A stretch of 64,000 nucleotides of DNA, from positions 1,040,158-1,104,157 of the forward strand of contig FN648707.1 of the NCBI GenBank assembly GCA_000310025.1, in the 5' to 3' direction. The position numbers were made by a program, and so were the translations under genes. This DNA is from Ectocarpus siliculosus (Eukaryota; Sar; Phaeophyceae; Ectocarpales; Ectocarpaceae). This document shows positions 56,636 to 64,000 of the stretch, piece after piece. Position 1 is the stretch's first letter; every line of letters starts with the position of its first letter. Below the pieces are notes generated by a model. That model made no database searches, had not been told where the DNA came from, and saw nothing but the letters and a program-made list of their open reading frames with translations.

Positions 56636-59600
56636 TCAAGCCCCGTGCTTACTGCTTCGTCGGCCGCCCCTAGCGCCCCCCCCCCCAGTTGCCGAGTGCT
56701 TCACGGTGGTGGCCTTCTTGTGCACCGATGGCGCTGATACGCGCCCCATCGAGGAAGACTGCCGCTCCGCGCGGATCCTTTCGAGCTTCTGCTGGGCCTC
56801 GAGCTCTGATTTCACGTTCTGATACCTGTCGAGTGATTCCGACGGGCACAGAACAGGCTGTGCTTGTCGACTGATTTTGGGCATAGACTGTGCTTGTTCC
56901 CGTCAAAGATGCGAGTTGTATCCGGCAGAACCAGGACGTGCCCGCGGGATCCGGTGCCGATTCGTCCCGACACGCGAGAACGAGATGTTGGCCACGAATA
57001 CGACCATAGATGTGGCGACACCCGTATCAGTTTTGCCGCTAGGTTTGTACCGTGTCGGTGTGATGATGAACAGAGAGTCATGGCGTTGAGCATCTATGTG
57101 TTATCGACAACCTGTCTCGACGTCGTGAAGTCCGGTTTTTCAAGGACATCTTGATACCGGCTCAAACTGTTTGACGAGTCTAGCTGCCCAAAAACTCGCC
57201 AGCGGCGATACACTGTATCTTCGACGTCAGGGTCTACTGTACCTTTGCAGTAAACGTTCGAGGTCCATCTGCCGCTGCTTTTTTTGCTCCTCTCGTCCCG
57301 CCATCACCCGCTGGAGTAGCGCTGCCATTTCCTAGCGCCCACAACAAAGAAAAAGTAATCACGTCGGACGCGGTGGTCGTGTCGGGAATAGCAAGAATAC
57401 CCGAGGAGCATAGATGCCTGACGTGTTGAAAACTGGCACTCGAGGACTCGTAACAGTCAACATTATTTTCATGTAGTCCACGAAGAGCAGTATGGTGGTG
57501 AACAAAACCTTGGTGTCGAACGCGTCCAAACATGATCCTCGGACGTTAGCCAGACACCTTTCTCGTACGTGCATTGCAGCAGACCTCCTTCGGAGTTCCG
57601 CCATTCTCATGCGCTCAAGACGAAGCGGCAACTACGATCAAACAACAAGCTTGCACCCACACAAGCCACTGTGCCTCGAGTGTTCATGGAAGTCTCCATT
57701 GATAGGAACGACAACAACGTCTTCTTTCTCGGAGCACCTGCGCCTTTCCGTGCTTGAACTTGCTTTCCCGCTGGCACAAGTCGGCCTGCCTCTTGTTTCT
57801 CCATTGCTCCAGCTCCCAGGCTTCGAGGGCGTCGGATTTGAGCTTCATCTTGTGGGCCTCCGCGTAGTCTTTGGCCTTGGCCAGGTGCTCCTGCGCGTTG
57901 GGATTTTCGGGCGAGTTACACGTCTTGGAACCGTGCACGACCGTTGCCACGACATCAGGAATGCCTTATCTCCCTCGCAGAGCATCGGAGACAGAAGCGA
58001 ACAAGGACGACTCAACCCTAGTCCGCCACAGTCACATGTCGACCAATATCTAGCAGCAAGAGGTGGAAGGACTCTTGTCACTTTGTCACACCTGTATACG
58101 TCGAAGGTCCAGGAGCTCACGGCTGAACTTCGGGCGAGGCTGGGCCTGCAACAGCCTCCGTTGATAGTCACGAAGCTCAGCGCCGTGTCTCTCCTGTGAA
58201 CGGTCAAACGGAGGTATTTCAACCAACCTTTCCTGTTTTCTCTTGTTTTGCTCGGAGATTCACGCACATCCTTGTTCGTCAAAACATTCTATTCTAAAGC
58301 ACAGTAATGTACTGCAAGAAATAAGCTGGGAGGTGAGAGGATTGGACATTGCACCCACTGCAACTGACTGGAGATTATATTATGGGGTGGCACGCGGTTT
58401 CCCCAAGCAATCAGACCTCGATTCTACAACACACCAGCGCAAACTACTTGGAGCTTCGTGCACAACACATTTGTTCTCGGGATGTTTGGGGTAGGAAGGA
58501 GGGCAGCAACGGGGTGCTCAAGGTTTGGGTGGGTTCGTATAGTGCACGTGCAGATCCTGCCGCCATGTCCTTTGTCGGTACCCCGTCCGAACGTCGCACA
58601 ACCATCAACAACTCTGGTTACCTGTTACTTGAGTCCCACCGACGTGGTTTCAGAGTAGAACATCGAGGGGGTTGTTCGCAGTGTTTTCAACCACTGTCTT
58701 CTTCATTTCGAATATTTCTTCTTGTAGTCGATTTATCTTCTTCCCTACGCACCCTCATTGCGAACACCATGTCTTCGGCATGGTGCTCGTAGTCCGCCAT
58801 CCTCTTGTCCCAGACCATGTTGAACTGCTGGAACTCTAGCATGTGAGCCTCCTCCACCCCGAGCCTCTCCGCGATTTGCCTCGAACGCATCGCCTCCTGA
58901 GATGATCGTTAAACATCGCGAGCAAGATTTTCCTCCCGAGTTGTCCGACAAATTCCTCAAAAAGACGCGGTGAACCGGGCACGTTGGCTTGGTGTATGAG
59001 GATGAGGAAGACGCACCAAATGAACAATAGCCAAGCCCCCAACGTTCGAGAAAAGGGGTCCAGGACGCGTTTCTGATACTCAGCCGACACCCAGCAGAGG
59101 ACGTGAGTACCAGATAGCTGCGTTTCGCGTCCTAGGCAGGTGGGAGCGTGTGGCTCAAGGCAGTACGGCCTCGGCACAGACCGGCCGCGGGAATATATCG
59201 CTTTATGGGATGGTTTCTTGGGAAACCCTGCGGTCCGCCTTCGTCAGCGACGGGAAGGTGCTGGTGGGCCTCGTGACACCCTCGGCACTTCACGCGAGGT
59301 TTACGAGACCTAGGGGTTGGCCAGCCGTGGCAAAGCTCAAGACTACTCAAAGACTCCAAGTGGAAGGCGTGGTGCCACCATCCCAGTCCACGGACACTTT
59401 GTGTTCTGATACGAAAAAATATCGTAGAATCGACCAACTACGACTGTGTCGCAAGCGTGATGGTTAGATTCCTTACCTTTCTTCTGTTTTCCTCGTGAAG
59501 CTTGAGCTCGTCCAAGCGGTTCTTCGCGATCTCCGCCTCCACATACTTGCCCTGCCGCTCACAGTTGCGCCGGTGCTCCTGTTCGACGATATTAGTTTCG

Positions 59601-60761
59601 GGAAATAATGCACACCCAGGTGTGTGGTGTTGGCCATCATCGAAGAAAGCGTTAGAGACCCTCGCCCCTCAAGTCGACGACCTCGACTTTTCTCTTCTGG
59701 GTGCCGTTGCCAAAGAAAGGGGTGTGCCTTTTGGGAGTTGTGTGCCTTAATGAAGGTGTCAGCAACCAGTGGCAAAAGTCATGATTATGGAAACAGTTTA
59801 GAACGGAAGCACACACATATGTATTATGTAGTTCCCACGAGGTGCTCCTTGCGCGAAGCATGGGTTGCATGCAACAGAAGGCTTCTTTGACCGAATACCT
59901 TGTGCGTAGCTGTGCTTTCAAACGAAAAATGGCAAACCTATAATTCTTCTCGTCTCCCCAATGCGTTATGAGTAGAATCATACCTCATGTGCAGCTACAC
60001 TGCACGCACTCCACCTTCGCTGTTGTTTTAGCTACAGCAGTGATGGTTCACAGTACTACATGTGCATGTACATGATCTTCGCCTTCGCTAACATGATCCC
60101 GCGAAATTATGTTCTTTCAGAGGCAAATATGCGACGAAGTCTTTGGCTGGTGAAGTCCCCCGGATGCTGGATGTGGTATGTACAATCCTAATAACCGGCG
60201 ACGTGCACGCCGCGCCGGGTGTGGCCACTGGTAGAGCGCGAAGAGTTGAATTGATCACGTCCGAGATAATTGTTGCGAACCCATAGGAAGGCTTAATCCT
60301 CTTACCGAGGGCGGACATCGCGACCACTCCACCAGGTGATAGGAACAACTTGACCATTGAGTACTTCTCTATTGCCTTACTGCTGTCTTCGCTACCAACT
60401 GAGAACACTCTCAAAGAGTGTATTCAGCAGTCCTTTTCATTTGTTCGTTCTACTGCTACTGTGTAGACCCTGCGATCAAACTCAGGGTGCGTCTTTGAGG
60501 AGATGCATGTACTTCCGGTGAAACCGTCGCCCAAATGCTCATATTCGGCTCCTATTCCATCGCCATGCTCCTCCTTACTCGGTAGCTTCATCAATGCTCT
60601 CACAATCCAACTAAGTGTCCCTTGCTTCGCTTCAATTGTGCCGACCACAATCAACACATCTGTTTGAAGCATGAAAGGTTTTCATCCGCTCCCCTTTCTT
60701 TGTACTGTACCTCAAGTATCTCTAGGAAGTCCTTCACCGCAGAGTCCTCCGTCACTTCCAT
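56636..60761 (-). CDS. Conserved coiled-coil protein of unknown function, seven exons
   Basis: Model: complement(join(56636..56825, 57243..57331, 57738..57890, 58092..58193, 58753..58896, 59477..59578, 60711..60761)), 831 nt, 276 aa, all phases agree. It is almost entirely charged, heptad-like helix. Characteristic blocks include KYVEAEIAKNRLDELK, ERLGVEEAHMLEFQQFN, KFSRELLDLRRIQ, KDYAEAHKMKLKSDAL and LERLLQRYQNVKSELEAQQ. The last 35 residues are basic and Ser/Gly-rich. I have the impression of a family widespread in protists, but cannot name it or assign a function. No signal peptide or membrane segment is present. The start ATG at 60761 follows an in-frame TAA 45 nt upstream. The first exon (17 codons) is the least certain, since its 1.1-kb intron could hide another. 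A 13-bp tandem duplication lies just upstream (60797..60822). Confidence 0.85.
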
Positions 60762-60822
60762 CAGCCTCTCCTTCTCTCCCCGAAGCCCCGCACCCTCACG
60801 ACCTTATCTCACGACCTTATCG

Positions 60823-62644
60823 GCCTGCCGAGCCGACTGAACTGCGGCGGCGACAACGCGGTGGAAAGAGATACACTTTTTCCCGCCGCTTGTGATGTGG
60901 GCTGCTGCTGCACGAGCGGGTAGGTCGCTATTGTATAGCTGATATCGAGATGAACTGTTCCAGATACAGAGATTCTGAAAAGCGGACCGAGCGAAAGCCG
61001 GCTGCGTTGGTGTACGGGCGGAGGGGGGACGGGAGCAGCGAGCGAGGGGAGGGGGGATAGGGGGAGGGGCGAAGAACATCATCATTGCTTCCTCACGTCA
61101 AAAAGTGAAACGCTCGGACCAAAATAGAGGCGCGGCGTAATTCGTCGAAATGTGCGGCGTAACTCCCGCCGGCCGCAAAGACTTCAACACATCCCTTTAC
61201 ACAAGAAAAGTGTATCCATTGCCAGTGGGAGGGCAGATCGCAGATAGATCGCGCTGTAGAGTGGGATACACATGTGTTTTTTGTTGTGGTGGCGGACGAT
61301 TTCAGAGCACCTACCCAGCTTCTAATTGTGTCCACGTGTCTTTACCTCCCAAGAAATGTTGCATGACCGCCATGCACCCCACCTGCAAAATTGTCGGGCG
61401 AGGGCTGCATCTTCGTGTTTTTTTTCACGACAAGCTTTGTCTCTCAGCTTTCTTCAGAGCTGCTGGGAGGAGACTGTGGTTGCTTGAGCATGTACTCTTT
61501 GTGTGGTTATTGCGTTGAATATTTGACCCACCGCATACAGCAGTAGCACAAGAGACTTTTCTTGCGACCATCCGCTAATCGGGCAAAAGCAAAAGAGAGC
61601 GGTCCTTCGACCTCTTTGTGAATAGCTCGCTTCTTCTTGCGTTTGTCGAAGAGCAAAAAATCGCCCCAACAGTATGTCGTAGTAGGCGACGTGGACGGGG
61701 ACGGGCTATTCCCCTCCGCGAAAAGAGACACGAAACAACGGTGGTTGCCACTCGCGTAGATCGCCTCGGAGATACATTCAAGTATGAAGACCGCAACGTT
61801 AACGTAGTTCTACATGACTCCTCCACACCAACACAAACTCTGTACAATAGTTGCTGTCAACATCACGTTCGATCATGATCGCATACCCTCCGCATCCCAG
61901 ATCCACACAACAACAAAGCAGTCTACAGCAGTATATGCATGCACACGAGGTTTCTATCAAGATGTACATGTGCAGTTTGAGGTGCATGCACATGAGATTT
62001 CTACCAAGATTTACAAACTTGAAGTAGTAGTAGTTTGAGAACTTCACCGCGAGTGGGTGCAACAGCACTGACTACACCGATGTCGCAGACGCCGCAGCAA
62101 GTGAATTGACGAAAAGGACGCACATCATATTATGTCCCCGAAACAGTGGCAGAATCACCACACCCCACGACCGATGGATGCGCAGAGGGAGTGAATTAAT
62201 CTTGGTGGTCCAACCTTCAGGTCCCGTGGCATTGAGAGAAAAGGCTCAATATTGTCCAAACCCTGCCGTAAGGTGCCCACCTTTTTCAATAACCAATCAA
62301 TGACAACGGATTCCGGCAAAGCCTGTCGGTGCTGTTCAATACCGCACATGCCTGCACCCCACGCGGTCATAGTGGTCGAAACAACGTGCTCATCACGCTG
62401 GCCACCCATCGATAACGGTCACAAACGACGAAAAAAACTCATCAACATCGACACGTTCATCAACACCGAAAAAAGGTCATCAACATCGAAACGGTCGCCA
62501 ACATCGAAAACCGTCATCAACATCGAAACGGTCTTCAACCACGACGGATACGACTCAACACCAACGAAAAAACCGTCAACATATCTGCAACACCACAACA
62601 CCTTTCTTTAACAAAGGGGGACGTTACGCGACCATCCTTTCTTT
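60823..62644. other. Intergenic region between coiled-coil and ABCG genes
   Basis: It contains the upstream region of the coiled-coil gene and the 3' flank of the ABCG gene, both on the minus strand. Frames up to 122 codons (61150..61518) are unrecognised. A short tandem repeat lies at its right end. Confidence 0.45.
62430..62545. repeat. Short tandem repeat with CATCAACATCGAAA core
   Basis: Four to five imperfect units of roughly 15-30 bp based on TCATCAACATCGAAACGGTC lie in tandem, about 100 bp beyond the stop codon of the ABCG gene. A minus-strand frame through them repeats Ser-Met-Leu-Met-like residues and is not a gene. Confidence 0.75.
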
Positions 62645-64000
62645 TCATCGGGAACGCTTCAGGAACACAAGCGCCAGCGCAAGCCCGCCCCCGCCCACCG
62701 CTGCCAGAATTCCGAGATCGGTCAGGGTGCGGCCGCTGCTGAATCCGAAGCAGCGGAGAATCTGATCCCCCGTCATGGGGTCAGTGTACACGATTGGCGC
62801 CGATCCGATCTTGGTCGACAGCCGGAACACAGCACCGTATGGGCTTTTCCCGAAAAGCAACAAGAAACAAATACAAGAAGGGGCACAGAAAAGGGAACGT
62901 GGACAGAGGCGGCGGAAGGCAGAAACGGCGGAGAGGGTTCCGAGAGTGAGAAGTGAGCAGTTTTTTCGGGCCAGTCGGTTGTTGTGCTGCCGTGGGGTAT
63001 TTTCTCTAGTTCACCGGTAGCACGAACAACAAACGACCGGGCTAGAATGAAGTCTCGCGTGCTCTGGTCACTGCGTTTGCTCTTGAGTCACTTCGTGCTT
63101 GGGTGGTGCATCATCAACTCGCAGTGTCGCGGCGTCTAGAGAATATCGTCGAAAGAGTCATCGGCTTCAGCGTGTGGTGTTGTCGTCGAAGTGCCCACCT
63201 TTTCTTTACTGGTGCATAAGCCTTGCATCCTTACTGCTCCCCCTTTTCGTTTTCTCGTCCCGCATTGCTCGTGATTCTCTTGTGTTGTCAAAAACAACAG
63301 AAAAAACACAGCACCCTTTGTTTTCCGCTCTTCCCGTAACGAAAAAGCCGAGCAATCTCCTCACCAAGCCCTCCTCTTCATACACAACTTGGCCCTGCCC
63401 ATCTACTCTCCCCACTTCTCTCACCTAAACTCGTTCGCGACGAGCGACTCGAACCCTCTCCCGATGGGCGACAGCCACGCCAGCGCCCCCCACGCCGCGG
63501 GCAGGTCGTCCTTCGACACAAGGAACCCCGACAGCAGCGCCGAGAACAGCACCACCAGGCACCCCGTCGCCAACGCCTCCTGGGACGACTTCGCGCCAGC
63601 GCCGCAGGCAGCCAAGACCCCGGCCAGGGACAGGTTGAAGGCCACGAGGCCGCCCGCTAGGCCGAAAAGACCGCCTGGGCGCAAGCCGGCGAGGGGGCTG
63701 ACGGTAAGGGCCAGGAGGATGGGGGGTAGGACGCGGCAGGCGAGGGCGTCAACGGCGGCGGCGGCGGTCAGGTGGGCGGCCGCGCCGTAGGCGCCCGAGG
63801 CCCGCTCGTGCACAAAGAGGACCATCTGCTTCCGCCAGGCCGCGAGGGACGTAAGGCACAGCAGGGAGAGGAAGAGGAGCAGGAGGAACACCACGCCCAG
63901 CCGATCCTGGTTGATTTGCAGCACACGAGTGGGGGGGGGGGGGGGGTGATTGGGGGGGAATTGGGGAGGATGGGGAAAATTGGTGGGGGGGGGGGGGGGG
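62645..64000 (-). CDS. ABCG-family half-transporter, C-terminal exons only
   Basis: Visible exons: complement(join(62645..62843, 63425..>63907)); the gene continues upstream, out of the window or into unreliable sequence. The exons encode part of an ABC2 membrane domain: hydrophobic helices, the HERASGAYG block typical of the ABCG (White) type, an extended Ala/Leu-rich membrane region, SGFLVSKDDLP, and the end-of-domain block ANEF. After a phase-2 intron of 581 nt come TGDQILRCFGF and a last helix followed by a basic tail (KRSR). The ATP-binding domain is not in the window. ABCG half-transporters dimerise and export lipids, sterols or other hydrophobic compounds; the substrate here is unknown. 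The exon's upstream acceptor (near AACCAG at 63908) is adjacent to poly-G sequence and remains uncertain. Confidence 0.88.
63931..64000. other. Poly-G sequence, probable contig-end artefact
   Basis: Long G runs with occasional other bases closely resemble the edges of the N gap at 25.7 kb. I read this as low-quality sequence at a contig end, not as a biological tract. Confidence 0.7.

Overview
The window is nuclear DNA from an intron-rich eukaryote. My best guess is a stramenopile, most likely a brown alga such as Ectocarpus. The grounds are split genes with GT-AG introns of roughly 0.2-2.3 kb, about 54% GC by eye, a Ty1/copia element of the type I associate with diatoms and oomycetes, and telomere-like CCCTAACCCTA tracts inside a satellite array. 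No plasmid, phage, bacterial or CRISPR feature is present. All gene models below were built by hand. Each complete model was accepted only when exon phases, GT/AG (or GC/AG) ends and total length divisible by three agreed.

Layout, left to right. (1) 2.7-8.0 kb, minus strand: an eight-exon PHD-finger protein with a 16-nt microexon. (2) 8.4-15.5 kb, minus strand: a nearly intact Ty1/copia retrotransposon with 325-bp LTRs differing at 2 positions, a 5-bp target duplication TACAG, and one in-frame UAG in the reverse transcriptase. Its 3' LTR sits 0.4 kb upstream of the PHD gene in the same orientation. (3) 16.8-20.4 kb: a decayed tandem array with a period of about 550-560 bp. (4) 21.9-34.5 kb, minus strand: a 14-exon cytosolic tryptophanyl-tRNA synthetase with an AlaX-like N-terminal region. 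Its introns hold two palindromic elements, two tandem repeats and the only assembly gap. (5) 35.5-39.9 kb, plus strand: a TB2/DP1/HVA22 (REEP-type) membrane-shaping protein with a long acidic C-terminal extension and a GC-AG intron. (6) 40-44.9 kb: gene-poor, with tandem and inverted repeats and a second MITE copy. (7) 44.9-49.5 kb, minus strand: an ABHD11-like alpha/beta hydrolase. (8) 50.6-54.6 kb, plus strand: a PHOSPHO-type HAD phosphatase. (9) 56.6-60.8 kb, minus strand: a conserved coiled-coil protein of unknown function. (10) 62.6-64.0 kb, minus strand: the C-terminal end of an ABCG half-transporter, running off the window.

The host genes do not form a pathway; they are ordinary housekeeping or trafficking genes. 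Two pairs are divergent with spacers of about 1.0-1.1 kb: synthetase/HVA22 and hydrolase/phosphatase. Two pairs are convergent: HVA22/hydrolase and phosphatase/coiled-coil. The most informative observations are the AlaX-TrpRS fusion, the retrotransposon stop codon lying in a UAG-CAR-YYA readthrough context, the young LTR placed next to a chromatin-reader gene, the microexon, the GC-AG intron, and a new palindromic MITE family.
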